Origin: a virus
Length of the DNA stretch: 44,800 nucleotides
Virus record (IMG/VR): IMGVR_UViG_3300010430_000111
Coordinates: 1-44,800 of that record
Strand: one strand, 5' to 3'
The notes beneath the pieces were generated by a model. It was not told the origin of the DNA. It did no database searches and saw nothing but the letters and a program-made list of their open reading frames with translations. Both the position numbers and the translations under genes were made by a program. Numbering within the stretch: position 1 is the stretch's first letter; the number at the start of each line of letters is the position of its first letter. Shown here piece by piece: positions 16,330 through 25,153 of the stretch.

Positions 16330-16905
16330 GTGGGTCGATTGCTCACAGTTATAACCATGTGTACCGGCGACAAATATTCGCCTGACTACGTTGACAAGTT
16401 AGAGCGCGCAGTAAGGCGTAATCTGAGCGTCCCTTATACGTTTGAGTGCATACGGGAAACCACATATCCCGGCTGGTGGGGCAAGGTGGAGTTGTTCAAA
16501 AGGGTGAGCGATGGTGGTTTTTTGTGGTTAGACCTCGATGTAGTTGTCACCGGGTCGCTTGATGTCCTATGCACCACTGATGCTGATATTCGCACGGGCA
16601 AGAATACAGCAAAGGCGAATCCAAACGGGTGCCAATCCTCCGTGATGTTCTGGCGACATTGCACGCCGATAGTGGACAGGTTCACGGTCAACGTGATGGA
16701 TGAGTTCAAGGGTGATCAGGATTGGATCACTCACCTGCGTGATGACAACGTGATTGATGTTGACTATTTTAATCCAGCGCACCTGGTTAGTTATAAACAC
16801 AAGTGCCTGAATGGTTTATCAGAAGATGCGCGGGTCGTTAATTTCCACGGCAAACCTGATCCGCACGAAATAGAGTCATCGTGGGTTCGAGATCATTGGA
16901 AATGA
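16330..16905 (+). CDS. Glycosyltransferase (GT-A-like, 191 aa)
   Basis: The N-terminus has VITMCTGDKYSPDYVDKL followed by WWGKVELFKR and GGFLWLDLDVVVTGSLD, with a D-x-D motif near residue 67. This fits a GT-A glycosyltransferase of the capsular/LPS type. The C-terminus carries VVNFHGKPDPHEI, where the His probably lies near the active site. GTG 16330 is the first start; an internal ATG at 16357 begins exactly where a similar DNA segment recurs at 34883-34924. Confidence 0.75.
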   Translation: MGRLLTVITMCTGDKYSPDYVDKLERAVRRNLSVPYTFECIRETTYPGWWGKVELFKRVSDGGFLWLDLDVVVTGSLDVLCTTDADIRTGKNTAKANPNGCQSSVMFWRHCTPIVDRFTVNVMDEFKGDQDWITHLRDDNVIDVDYFNPAHLVSYKHKCLNGLSEDARVVNFHGKPDPHEIESSWVRDHWK

Positions 16906-17393
16906 AAGTTCTGTTAGTTGGTAACAGTGTCGTCTTGCTAGATCAACTGCACGGGGATTTGATTGATGGATATGACAAGGTTGTTCGGTTTAACGGTGGC
17001 AACCCAGTCAAGCATCAGCACGCTATAGGAAGCAAGACCGACTACTGGTCATTCAGCACATTGAATGAAGCTGAATATCTGGGATGGAAAATCCCAGGCG
17101 CTATTCCCATGTGCTTGAATATGAGAATTGATTATCCCTTTGTAAAAGAGAACGCGGTTTATAACAACGCCGGGACATACCGCCAACTGAGGATGAACTA
17201 CGGGCACCCGCGTCCATCTACCGGATTAATTACTGCGCACTATATTTCCAAGTTGTGGGATTGTGATGTGTCTTGTATCGGATTTGATTTCTTTAAATCG
17301 GACACATGGTATCGCGGAAGCAATGAAAACATTCCGCACGACGGCAACCGGGAACGAGCGTACATGGAAGCATTGGGCGTTACGATACTGTGA
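16902..17393 (+). CDS. GT29-like sialyltransferase (163 aa)
   Basis: ATG 16902 overlaps the previous stop. Residues ~4-10 carry LLVGNSVVL, then GYDKVVRFNGG, which match the sialyl-motif-L region of family GT29. RPSTGLITAHYISKLWDCDVSCIGFDFF fits the sialyl-motif-S region. It is at the short end for GT29. It suggests transfer of sialic or another nonulosonic acid. No CMP-sugar synthetase is encoded here, so the donor would have to come from the host. Confidence 0.7.
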   Translation: MKVLLVGNSVVLLDQLHGDLIDGYDKVVRFNGGNPVKHQHAIGSKTDYWSFSTLNEAEYLGWKIPGAIPMCLNMRIDYPFVKENAVYNNAGTYRQLRMNYGHPRPSTGLITAHYISKLWDCDVSCIGFDFFKSDTWYRGSNENIPHDGNRERAYMEALGVTIL

Positions 17394-18169
17394 AGATCGT
17401 CATCTATAACGACACCACTAACGCATTTAGGCGGACGCATTTCGGGTGCCAGTTGGTCATGGAATCATTACGTGACCTGCTAACAGACTTTGACATTATC
17501 GGCAGTGTTTCGCTTGATGATGCGCTGGCTAACCGGGCGGACCAGGCATTGCTTGCAAAGGCTGATCTGGTTATTGCTAATGGTGAAGGGTCTTATCATC
17601 ACGACCGGCGACCGGACTTTGTTTGGCTGGCAAAGAATTATCCGACGGCACTAATCAACACGGTGTACGAGGACAACAACGATGACTTGAGTCATTTTAA
17701 ATACATTGCCGCCCGTGAGAGTGCCAGCAGGGATGAGATAGCCAAGCAGGTGCCGTGTGATCTGGTTCCTGATGTCCTGTTCTCGTCGCGCTACCTTGCC
17801 GGCCTGAAACCGACACATGGACAAGGTGTTGTCAGTGTGCAGCACTACCCGGAGATGTCGGTCTACAAGGGGATCACAGGATACCAGCGGGCAGTCGCTA
17901 CCTTACAGGACAAGGAAAAAGTCGTGCCGGTTATTGCAGCGGCAAACAGTGTAATGACGGGCAGTTTTCACGGGGTCTGTGTGTCGGCTTACTATGGCAA
18001 GCCCGTTACGATGTCAGCCAGCAACACCCACAAGATGCAGGGGCTGGCAGTGGATATGGGCTTGCCCTATATGTCGGACAAGGCGGAGCTGGCTAACCCT
18101 GATTATGTGCCGATGGCTCAACAGCGAATAGCGGGCATGATCGACAAGCTGAAGAAACTGGAAAGTTAA
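17390..18169 (+). CDS. Polysaccharide pyruvyltransferase-like protein (259 aa)
   Basis: GTG 17390 overlaps the previous stop. Residues ~60-75 read LVIANGEGSYHHD, and near residue 195 comes MTGSFHGVCVSAYYGKPV. Both are characteristic of the PS_pyruv_trans family (PF04230), which adds pyruvate ketals from PEP to sugars. It is somewhat short for the family. A pyruvyl cap would give the glycan a negative charge, which also fits the sialyltransferase next to it. Last gene of the cassette, three bases before the head-tail connector gene. Confidence 0.8.
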   Translation: MKIVIYNDTTNAFRRTHFGCQLVMESLRDLLTDFDIIGSVSLDDALANRADQALLAKADLVIANGEGSYHHDRRPDFVWLAKNYPTALINTVYEDNNDDLSHFKYIAARESASRDEIAKQVPCDLVPDVLFSSRYLAGLKPTHGQGVVSVQHYPEMSVYKGITGYQRAVATLQDKEKVVPVIAAANSVMTGSFHGVCVSAYYGKPVTMSASNTHKMQGLAVDMGLPYMSDKAELANPDYVPMAQQRIAGMIDKLKKLES

Positions 18170-18171
18170 TT

Positions 18172-18780
18172 ATGGGCGTATCTAATAGAAACAGAAATCG
18201 AGTAATCAGTAACGTTACGGTTATTACCCAGCCGACTATTGAGCCGGTGACGCTGGCCGAGGTAAAAGAAGTGCTTCGCATATCTAATGTTGACGATGAT
18301 GATCTGATTGACGGATACATTAGAACAGCAAGAATCTGGGCTGAGAATTACACGGATTTGTATTTCATGACGCAGGTTATAGAGATTACGATGGACACCT
18401 GGCCCGGGTATGTTATCGCGCTGGGGTCGTGGCCGATACAGTCGGTTGATTCTGTTAAGTATGACGATACCAGTAGTCCTATTACAGAGCAGACGCTTAC
18501 TGAGAACACGGATTACTATGTTGATGTCGTCTCACCGTGCGGGTTTATTGACATGATTGATACCCTGCCGAGCCTGACAACAAGACCCAATGCGGTCAAG
18601 ATCAGGCTAACGGTTGGATATGAGGTGGTGAGCGTAAGCCCTGAAGATTTAAGGAATGGCGTGCCCGAGTCTATAAAGACAGCTATCAAACTGTATGTAA
18701 AATCATTATATGACAGTGATCCATGTACCGAGGCAACGGCCCGGGCGGTTATTCACCACATGAGAAACAAGTGTGTTTAA
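18172..18780 (+). CDS. Head-tail connector, gp6-like
   Basis: The protein follows the phage gp6/connector pattern: VTLAEVKEVLRISNVDDDDLIDGYIRTA, then WPIQSVDSVKYDD and a C-terminal IKTAIKLYVKSLYD helix. These small adaptors form a ring below the portal. ATG 18172 follows GGAAAG. The normal head-to-tail gene order resumes here after the inserted glycan cassette. Confidence 0.85.
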   Translation: MGVSNRNRNRVISNVTVITQPTIEPVTLAEVKEVLRISNVDDDDLIDGYIRTARIWAENYTDLYFMTQVIEITMDTWPGYVIALGSWPIQSVDSVKYDDTSSPITEQTLTENTDYYVDVVSPCGFIDMIDTLPSLTTRPNAVKIRLTVGYEVVSVSPEDLRNGVPESIKTAIKLYVKSLYDSDPCTEATARAVIHHMRNKCV

Positions 18781-19162
18781 GCCATTCCTGAATGACTGCG
18801 GAACCTGCAAGCCTGGACAGTCGGTTGCGCATCGGATGCGGCACAAGATTACTATTCAATCTCCTGCTGGGTCCAGGAATTCTGTTGGTGAACGGGTGAC
18901 TACATGGACATCTGTATTGACTGATGTCAGTGCTGCCATTGAACCATTAACGGCCAATCAGCGATATGCGATCAGCCAGGAACAGGGCAGCATTACTCAC
19001 AGGATTTTAATACGCTATGACTCGGCACTTGCCTCTATGGATCATGCGTGGCGGGTGCTTTTCGGTGCGCGGATATTTGTAATGGTGGGTCCACCAATTA
19101 ACAAGAACGAAGAAAACAAAATACTGCAATTATTGTGCAATGAAGGGCTGCGTGAAGAATGA
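18773..19162 (+). CDS. Head closure protein, SPP1 gp16-like
   Basis: The body MRHKITIQSPAGSRNSVGERVTTW, then SAAIEPLTANQR and DHAWRVLFGARIF, matches the head-closure family (PF05521). GTG 18773 overlaps the preceding stop. An internal ATG at 18836 would give the usual family length, and the extra 21 residues (with CGTC) lack family support. It joins the connector to the tail. Confidence 0.82.
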   Translation: MFKPFLNDCGTCKPGQSVAHRMRHKITIQSPAGSRNSVGERVTTWTSVLTDVSAAIEPLTANQRYAISQEQGSITHRILIRYDSALASMDHAWRVLFGARIFVMVGPPINKNEENKILQLLCNEGLREE

Positions 19163-19515
19163 GTTTACAGAGTGACATTATTGCCCTGATGTCAGGGTCG
19201 CCTGAAATAGCAGGGGGTAAGGTTTACCCGCAGGCGGCGCCTGCCGATGCCGAACTGCCGTTTGTTATCTATCGGATATTCAGCAAAGAGCCAATCAGCA
19301 CATTAAACAATTCAGAAGATTTGATTAATTCGATAGTCGCCTTTGAATGTTATGCGGACGATTATCAAGAAGCGCTAGACCTTGCAGATGATGTGAAGGC
19401 ACGAATGTCTACTACCAGCATGGATTATTACAAGACATCATCACCAGGCGAGGAATATGTTCCACTGACGGATGACTTTATGGAGCCAGTTTATTACGGG
19501 TTTTGGCATACCTAA
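19159..19515 (+). CDS. Tail completion/terminator-like protein (DUF3168)
   Basis: The pattern LQSDIIALMSGSPEIAGGKVYPQ, then FVIYRIFSKEP and a C-terminal PVYYGFWHT, fits the DUF3168 tail-completion family. These proteins cap the tail tube at the head-proximal end. The start ATG overlaps the stop of the head-closure gene, in the expected order. Confidence 0.78.
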   Translation: MSLQSDIIALMSGSPEIAGGKVYPQAAPADAELPFVIYRIFSKEPISTLNNSEDLINSIVAFECYADDYQEALDLADDVKARMSTTSMDYYKTSSPGEEYVPLTDDFMEPVYYGFWHT

Positions 19516-19538
19516 CCTTTTAATGCGGAGAAATTGAG

Positions 19539-20183
19539 ATGGCAAGAATTGGCACGAACATGAGTGTACAGGTGGAAAGCACCAAGGCCACAGCCTTGAC
19601 GGTTTCCGGTATTACGAAGGCAAGCCCGGGCGTGGTAACAATCACAGACAGCCCGATTGTCGTAGTGGCGGGTGATATTGTTGTATTCACTGTATCGGCT
19701 GGAATGGTTGAGCTAGATGGGCAGGCGGTTCGAGTGGCTAATGTGACGGGTGATACATTCGAAATGGAATCACTTGATGCATCTGATTACAGCACATTTA
19801 CTGCAGGGACGGTGGCCATTGTTGATGCGTGGCATACCCTGGCAGGTGCGCAGAATATTTCCATGCCGGATCCTGCGCCGAACAAGATCGACATTACTAC
19901 GCTGATCGACAAGACCAAACAGAATACTTACGGTCTTCCCGAGAGTCCTGATGGCACGATTGCCGGTATCTATGATCCGTTGAATGCGGGTGTGGTTGAA
20001 ATCAAGACTGCAACCAAGGCTAATGAAACACGGGTTTTTCGGGTGAACTGGGCCGGCGGTCAGTATACGGTGTTCAATGCTAACGTATCCGGTGGGTCTG
20101 GTTTTGACCTGCAGCAGAATGGTGTTGCCACATCATCTATCGCCTTCACGCCCGTTAAAGATGTGATCGACTACGCCTCATGA
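19539..20183 (+). CDS. Major tail tube protein
   Basis: 214 residues, mostly beta. It has the tail-tube pattern MARIGTNMSVQVES at the N-terminus, an inserted hydrophobic strand pair (residues ~20-75), and a C-terminal part with KIDITTLIDKTKQ, EIKTATKANETRVFRV and VSGGSGFDLQQNG. A GGAG site precedes ATG 19539. It polymerises into the tail tube. Confidence 0.85.
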   Translation: MARIGTNMSVQVESTKATALTVSGITKASPGVVTITDSPIVVVAGDIVVFTVSAGMVELDGQAVRVANVTGDTFEMESLDASDYSTFTAGTVAIVDAWHTLAGAQNISMPDPAPNKIDITTLIDKTKQNTYGLPESPDGTIAGIYDPLNAGVVEIKTATKANETRVFRVNWAGGQYTVFNANVSGGSGFDLQQNGVATSSIAFTPVKDVIDYAS

Positions 20184-20524
20184 GTTTGATTTCCCAGATG
20201 CGCAAGGCGCGTCAGTCTATCGTTGCTGTTGACGATTATAAATTCACTATCCGCAGACCTACGGATTCAGAGGCGGCGCAGTTATTCAGGGACGGGAATC
20301 ACCAGAATCCTGAATACATTGCCAGTGAGTTTGTGGTGGGCTGGGAGGGCGTTACCGAGGCCAGGTTAGTTCAATCTGGAACGTCAGATGTTGTCGAGTT
20401 TGACTTGTCGTTATGGCGTGAATGGTGTGCGGATAGTCCACAGTTCTGGGTGCCCATCTATGCTGCTGTTATGGAAGCGTTTTCCAGTCATGTTGACAAG
20501 CGCGAGGAAGCGGCAAAAAACTAA
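20180..20524 (+). CDS. Tail assembly chaperone (G-like, unshifted product)
   Basis: 114 residues. The N-terminus overlaps the tail-tube stop. It ends at TAA after the slippery heptamer AAAAAAC. In lambda-like phages the G protein binds the tape measure during tail assembly. A longer product arises by frameshift (next entry). Confidence 0.85.
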   Translation: MSLISQMRKARQSIVAVDDYKFTIRRPTDSEAAQLFRDGNHQNPEYIASEFVVGWEGVTEARLVQSGTSDVVEFDLSLWREWCADSPQFWVPIYAAVMEAFSSHVDKREEAAKN

Positions 20525-20733
20525 CGAGCTGGCTTGAGGCTGAAAGTTTACCGGGCCGCAGGTCAGCGACCAGTGAAGAACACATAGCGATTCAAGCCTG
20601 GAATATGATGGGCGGTATTGATTGGTCAGGGATTCCTTTTGTCGTTGAATACTTTGGAGTGATTGATGTGGATGAGTTTATCTGTCGTCTGGTTGCTATC
20701 CGTGACAATGAGAGACTGAAGCATGGCGGATAG
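20180..20733 (+). CDS. Tail assembly chaperone GT fusion by -1 frameshift
   Basis: A ribosome slipping one base back at 20515-20521 reads from 20521 to TAG 20731-20733 without a stop, adding 70 residues and giving a 184-residue protein. The added part (LTSWLEAESLPGRR, HIAIQAWNMMGGIDWSG, DVDEFICRLVAIRDN) has no start codon of its own and the T-domain style of lambda GT. The frame is open and ends 11 bases into the next gene. GT fusions deliver tube protein to the tape measure. Confidence 0.85.
20515..20521 (+). promoter_or_regulatory. -1 ribosomal frameshift site
   Basis: A AAA AAC in the 0 frame (gcA AAA AAC TAA) is a classical X-XXY-YYZ slippery heptamer and is followed directly by the stop codon of the short product. 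Both the slippery string and the -1 open frame are visible. Confidence 0.85.
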
Positions 20734-21238
20734 TTCGCTGATCGGTGTTAAGGAATTAAATAGAAAACTGGAAAGGCTTGATCGGGCAACGGGTATCAAG
20801 ACGTTACGCGCTGCAATATTTAAATCCACTGGTCCAGTCTTCCGGTTAATGAAGGCGACTGTTCCTGTTGGCTCAGAGATGCACAGGACTTATCGTAAGC
20901 GATTGGTTTCTCCAGGATTTGCAAAACGGTCTATTAGGCGAATCATGGGGAAGAAGTATATAAACCAAGGAAAGTTATCTATTGCCATAGGCGTAAGGAA
21001 GGAAGCGTTTTATGCCATCATGCTTGATCAGGGACCGCATACCATTTCTAGACGCAGGCAGCAGACCAACATCAAGGCGCGAGGGCATGTAGGGTATAGG
21101 CGCCGTCATATCAAGATGAAACCTTATGTATTAAGGAAACGTCCGTGGTTTGAAACAATCTTTATTGCAAGCGAAAGGAAGATGGTTAATTCATTCAGAG
21201 ACAATCTGAAAGTTGCTATTGAAAAGGCGGTTAAATAA
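20723..21238 (+). CDS. HK97 gp10-like minor tail protein
   Basis: 171 residues. The pattern LIGVKELNRKLERLDRATG and a basic tail, with KLSIAIGVRKEAFYAIMLDQGPH, resembles the HK97 gp10 family. Those proteins usually lie before the tail tube gene; here the gene follows the chaperones. The protein is very basic, with many Arg/Lys and HTISRRRQQ. The start ATG overlaps the frameshift product's end. Confidence 0.72.
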   Translation: MADSSLIGVKELNRKLERLDRATGIKTLRAAIFKSTGPVFRLMKATVPVGSEMHRTYRKRLVSPGFAKRSIRRIMGKKYINQGKLSIAIGVRKEAFYAIMLDQGPHTISRRRQQTNIKARGHVGYRRRHIKMKPYVLRKRPWFETIFIASERKMVNSFRDNLKVAIEKAVK

Positions 21239-23148
21239 TGGTTGATATCGCACGACTAACAGTCAGGATGGAGGCTGAAAATGCCAAGCTGACCAGACAG
21301 TTAGAGAAGTCGCAACGTGACGTGCATAAATTCGAGCGCAACGCATCCAAGTCATTAAAGAAGTTTGGAACAGCAGCAAAGCTCGCCTTTAGTGCTATTG
21401 GAACTGGCATATTTGTTGCTGCTACAAGGAACGCGCTTGATTATGCTGACTCTGTAGACAAGGCTGCACAGGTGTCAGGGCTTGCCGCTACGACACTTCA
21501 GGAACTCAGGTTCGCTGGCGATCAGTTAGGGCTGACAACAAAGGAAGTTGATGAAGGGTTCAGGCGGTTCGGTCGTCGTCTGGGCAAGCTAGCTAATGAT
21601 GAGTCCGGCCCTGCGGCGAAAGCAATGGAGCAACTGGGCATTGCTGTCGAGGACACGGAAGGAAAGTTCCGTGGTACTGAGGCGGTGTTTAATGATGTCG
21701 TCAAGGCAATGGAAGGCGTTGAATCTCAAGCACAAATATCTGCATATGCGGCTGAGTTATTCGGTGATGATGCCGGTCCAAAGTTGGCCCTATTACTGAA
21801 ACAAGGCACTGCCGGAGTTAATGAACTGCGTCAAGAAGCACTGGACCTTGGTATCGTTCTTGATGATGCGTTGATTGCAACGGCTGTTGAAGCCAAAGAC
21901 CAGTTGGCAAAGTTGGGCAGGGTTATCAGTGTGCAGGTTGCCGAGTCTTTATTGAATCTCTCGCCTGTCATTATAAAGACAGCAAATGCTTTTCTCGAAT
22001 TATCACGCATTGCAAACCGGGCATTTTTTGATATCAAGACCAGCACGAATGCCAATGCTATTGAGGCAGAAATCAGTGACCTGCTTGGTAAGATTCAGTC
22101 GTCTAAAGCACGACTTGATCAGGCGCTAAAAGCAGAGGCTGGTAATTCCGCACAAGATTTCCTGGTTGCTCTTGGGCTCCCGTCCCCTGAAGTCCTGCAG
22201 CGCCGGATAGATGAATATGAAGGGGAATTAAAAACAGCTTATGCCCGGTTGAGTGAGGTCCAGTTTGATGCCGGACAGTTAATATCTCCCGCCATTGTTG
22301 GCGATGACGCCCTGCCAGAAAAGTTAAGCAGTGTGAAGGCGAAGTTTGAAGAAATGACCGGGCCGATGTCCGCGTACAATAAGCTACTGGCCGAAGCTGC
22401 GCAATTGACCAAGGCAATGATCACACCGCAGGATCAATTATTTGACAGCATGGAACGGTATGACGAGCTGCTCGAAAAGAATCTTATCTCGCAAGCTACA
22501 TGGGTTGAGGCGAACAAGAAAGCACTGGCCGACTTTAATTCTGCAGTAGATGAAGGTTTAAATCCTGCCGAGGAAAAGACCAAAGCCTTCGCGGATGCAC
22601 TAGCAGCCAATATGTCGTCAGCGTTTGAGGATGCCGTTATAGCCGGCGAGAATTTCAGTGATGTTATGAACGGGCTACTCGATGATATCCTTGCAACCAT
22701 TCTCAGGATGGCCGTTATCCGTCCGTTAACAGAAGGTATTGCTCTAGGATTGACAGGGATCTTTAATAGTGGCGGTACGACACCCACACCTACATTGTAT
22801 GAGGCGGCGGCTGGTGGACCTGCTAAAAAGCATCAACCTTTTATCGTTGGAGAGATGGGAAAAGAGTTATTCATTCCAGATGAGGCCGGCGTTATTATTC
22901 CAAACAACAAACTACCGAGCGTATCCAGTTCGACTCCATCATCGTTTGGTGGGGGCGATGTGACGGTGAATGTCCAAAACAATATTGGAGAAGCGGATGT
23001 TGATGTTTCACAGCAGACACGACCTGACGGCAAGCAGTTGATAAACATAATATTAAATAAGGTTAGTGAGTCTATCAGTACTAACGGAACCGTGGGCCAG
23101 GCTATGCAACAATCCTTTGGCTCGCGTCACACGGCGATGTCTCGCTGA
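21238..23148 (+). CDS. Tape measure protein
   Basis: 636 residues. The N-terminal ~40 residues form a coiled coil (AENAKLTRQLEKSQRDVHKF), followed by a hydrophobic stretch at ~45-62. Ala-rich helices follow, and a C-terminus rich in SSTPSSFGG then DVTVNVQNNIGEA, characteristic of tape measures. At about 0.15 nm per residue this gives a tail of roughly 95 nm. It sets tail length and crosses the cell envelope during DNA injection. Confidence 0.85.
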   Translation: MVDIARLTVRMEAENAKLTRQLEKSQRDVHKFERNASKSLKKFGTAAKLAFSAIGTGIFVAATRNALDYADSVDKAAQVSGLAATTLQELRFAGDQLGLTTKEVDEGFRRFGRRLGKLANDESGPAAKAMEQLGIAVEDTEGKFRGTEAVFNDVVKAMEGVESQAQISAYAAELFGDDAGPKLALLLKQGTAGVNELRQEALDLGIVLDDALIATAVEAKDQLAKLGRVISVQVAESLLNLSPVIIKTANAFLELSRIANRAFFDIKTSTNANAIEAEISDLLGKIQSSKARLDQALKAEAGNSAQDFLVALGLPSPEVLQRRIDEYEGELKTAYARLSEVQFDAGQLISPAIVGDDALPEKLSSVKAKFEEMTGPMSAYNKLLAEAAQLTKAMITPQDQLFDSMERYDELLEKNLISQATWVEANKKALADFNSAVDEGLNPAEEKTKAFADALAANMSSAFEDAVIAGENFSDVMNGLLDDILATILRMAVIRPLTEGIALGLTGIFNSGGTTPTPTLYEAAAGGPAKKHQPFIVGEMGKELFIPDEAGVIIPNNKLPSVSSSTPSSFGGGDVTVNVQNNIGEADVDVSQQTRPDGKQLINIILNKVSESISTNGTVGQAMQQSFGSRHTAMSR

Positions 23149-23267
23149 TGCCGTATAAACCTAGACCGACTAATGCGGTTAAGCCACCTCCACCTCCACC
23201 TCCACCGCCGCCATTAGTTCCTAATGTGCTAATAACGGTAAAAGTTAAAGGTGACGACAATGGCTAA
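23148..23267 (+). CDS. Polyproline mini-protein (39 aa)
   Basis: ATG 23148 overlaps the tape-measure stop (TGATG). The reading frame has a run of ten prolines followed by LVPNVLITVKVKG. It stops at TAA 23265-23267, inside the next gene. No known family. It is likely a short linker-like peptide, but a real protein is not proven. Confidence 0.5.
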   Translation: MPYKPRPTNAVKPPPPPPPPPPLVPNVLITVKVKGDDNG

Positions 23268-23610
23268 TTGGCCAACAACTTTACCTCAGTCGGCTCAAAT
23301 CAAAGCCTACACTCAGGGCGTAAACGATAACGTTATCCGTTCAACGATGGGCTATGGCCCTGCCAAACTAAGACGCAGAACAACCACTATTATCCAGACG
23401 GTTAGTATTGTTTTAACAATGACCGATACACAAAAAAACACGTTAATAACGTTCTACGGAACGACACTGTCCGATGGGTCTTTGGAGTTTGACTGGACCG
23501 ACCACCTGAACAGCGGGACGGTCAGTTATCGTTTTACATCGCCTATTCAATGGTCTAGTTACGGTGGCGATCTTTGGAACGCTACGCTTGCACTTGAGAT
23601 CGTTCCATAA
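23260..23610 (+). CDS. Minor tail protein, M-like
   Basis: The likely start is ATG 23260 (MANWPTTLPQS) with an AAAGGTG site; GTG 23251 would add 3 residues. The pattern WPTTLPQ, then DNVIRSTMGYGPAKLRRR and a C-terminal WNATLALEIVP, fits the small distal tail protein that precedes the DUF1833 tail-tip component. It is the M-position gene of the lambda-type tip module. Confidence 0.65.
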   Translation: MANWPTTLPQSAQIKAYTQGVNDNVIRSTMGYGPAKLRRRTTTIIQTVSIVLTMTDTQKNTLITFYGTTLSDGSLEFDWTDHLNSGTVSYRFTSPIQWSSYGGDLWNATLALEIVP

Positions 23611-24836
23611 TGCCACGGACTATCCCTACAGCCGCATTAGTCGGCATGATGGATCAGGAAACGTCAGAAGCGTATCTGATCCTGCTAAGGCTGGATTATG
23701 ACGGGGGCACGATTCGATTCACTTCGGACTCTGTGGAAACTGTATGGAATGGAAACACCTATGAGGTCTACCCTTTTGACATTGTATTGCCGACTAATGA
23801 ACAGGGCAGGGTATCAGAAGCGCAATTGACGGTTGATAATGTTGACCGCCGTATTATTGCAGAGCTAAGGTCGTTTTCCACGCCGATGGATGTTTCGATT
23901 GGTGTAATCGCCTCAAGCAATGTGTCGAGTTCGCCACAAGGCGGGCTAACAGCATTGTTCACAGATTTCAAATTACGCTCAGTCACTTATACATCAACAA
24001 CGATCAGCGGGCGATTGACGGTCGAGGACTTCCTTCAAGAACCTTATCCGAAAACAATCTTCAGCCAAGCCAAGTATCCAGGGCTTTTCTCTCAAGGATC
24101 GGAGATGCCTGCAGGGTCTTATATCCCGCCGCCTTCGGATGCTCTATCCACTATCTTTTCTGAATATTCGATTCTTACATATCCGTCGCCTGATTGGTGG
24201 GCACCTGAAGTTCCTTTTTCTCGATCAGCCTCTCCAGAGTCTATATACAGGACTCAAACGACTACCGCACAGGTCAGGAATGACGAGGGCGGCGCGAATG
24301 GCGGCCAGTATTTTTACGTTGAGTCAACGGGTGGCGCATACAATAGTCGAGACCTGTTTGGCCTTCAGTGGCGTGAGGCTGGGTATTCGGATGACGTTGA
24401 AGTCCTTGTGAACTTTATCAACATTGACCTGCCGACAAATCTTATAGGGGCAGTGGTTCGGTATGACGTGTGGACCCGTGGCCGGCCTGTTTGTTACAGA
24501 GCCATGATTGATTCAAATGGCGACGGACAGATAAACATCTATAAGGACATTGATACGCCGGATGGTACTCAACTCGGGGCTACCTATGCTCTTGGGGCAG
24601 TAGCCACAGATAGTGTATGGATACGTTTTAGAGTGATCGGTACATCGTTGAAAGCCAGGTTCTGGACCGGTGCTGTTGGATCTGAGCCGACGCCATCACC
24701 TGAATGGCACATCACCGCAACAAACGGTGAATTGTATGGCGGTGATGTTGGCTTAATGCTGAGTGGAAAGGACGTTTTAAAATGCGATGAATTCGGTGTC
24801 GCGTTTGATGGTGATACTGCTTCAATTATTCCATGA
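23610..24836 (+). CDS. Minor tail protein with DUF1833 and lectin-like C-terminal domain
   Basis: 408 residues. Residues ~1-160 fit the DUF1833 minor-tail family (L position): LLRLDYDGGTIRFTSDSVETVW and EAQLTVDNVDRRIIAEL. Residues ~165-408 look like a separate concanavalin-like jelly roll, with DNA-free pattern YRAMIDSNGDGQINIYKD and VWIRFRVIGTSLKARFW. DUF1833 proteins are often shorter, so this is a fusion. The lectin-like part could bind glycans at the tail tip. Confidence 0.65.
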   Translation: MPRTIPTAALVGMMDQETSEAYLILLRLDYDGGTIRFTSDSVETVWNGNTYEVYPFDIVLPTNEQGRVSEAQLTVDNVDRRIIAELRSFSTPMDVSIGVIASSNVSSSPQGGLTALFTDFKLRSVTYTSTTISGRLTVEDFLQEPYPKTIFSQAKYPGLFSQGSEMPAGSYIPPPSDALSTIFSEYSILTYPSPDWWAPEVPFSRSASPESIYRTQTTTAQVRNDEGGANGGQYFYVESTGGAYNSRDLFGLQWREAGYSDDVEVLVNFINIDLPTNLIGAVVRYDVWTRGRPVCYRAMIDSNGDGQINIYKDIDTPDGTQLGATYALGAVATDSVWIRFRVIGTSLKARFWTGAVGSEPTPSPEWHITATNGELYGGDVGLMLSGKDVLKCDEFGVAFDGDTASIIP

Positions 24837-25153
24837 ACCTTAGCAAGTACATTGGGTTATCTTACGATGATTATCATTGCTGGCAACTTGTACAAGCAAT
24901 TTATAAATCTGAGTTGGGAATTGAATTGCCTGATGAACCGATTCAGATGGTCGAGAGAAACAATTGGCTAGAGGTGGAGATAGAGCACGACCTGGACCTG
25001 TTACTATTTGAAACAATCGAAGGTCCGCATGTGGGATTAAGCGTCGGGGAAGGGCGCATGATTCATTCTGATAAAAACACTGGCGTGGTTATTGAGCGTT
25101 ACAAAAGAGCGAAATGGAAAAACAGACTCCACGGCAAATACCGGCACACGTAG
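24833..25153 (+). CDS. Tail-tip NlpC/P60-like peptidase (K-like)
   Basis: 106 residues. Cys in YDDYHCWQLVQ (residue ~16) fits the NlpC/P60 catalytic cysteine (D-C-x-x-L), and HVGLSVGEGRMIH supplies the histidine. The protein is shorter than the usual ~140 residues. Such tail peptidases cut peptidoglycan to help DNA entry. The ATG overlaps the previous stop by 4 bases. Confidence 0.75.
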   Translation: MNLSKYIGLSYDDYHCWQLVQAIYKSELGIELPDEPIQMVERNNWLEVEIEHDLDLLLFETIEGPHVGLSVGEGRMIHSDKNTGVVIERYKRAKWKNRLHGKYRHT

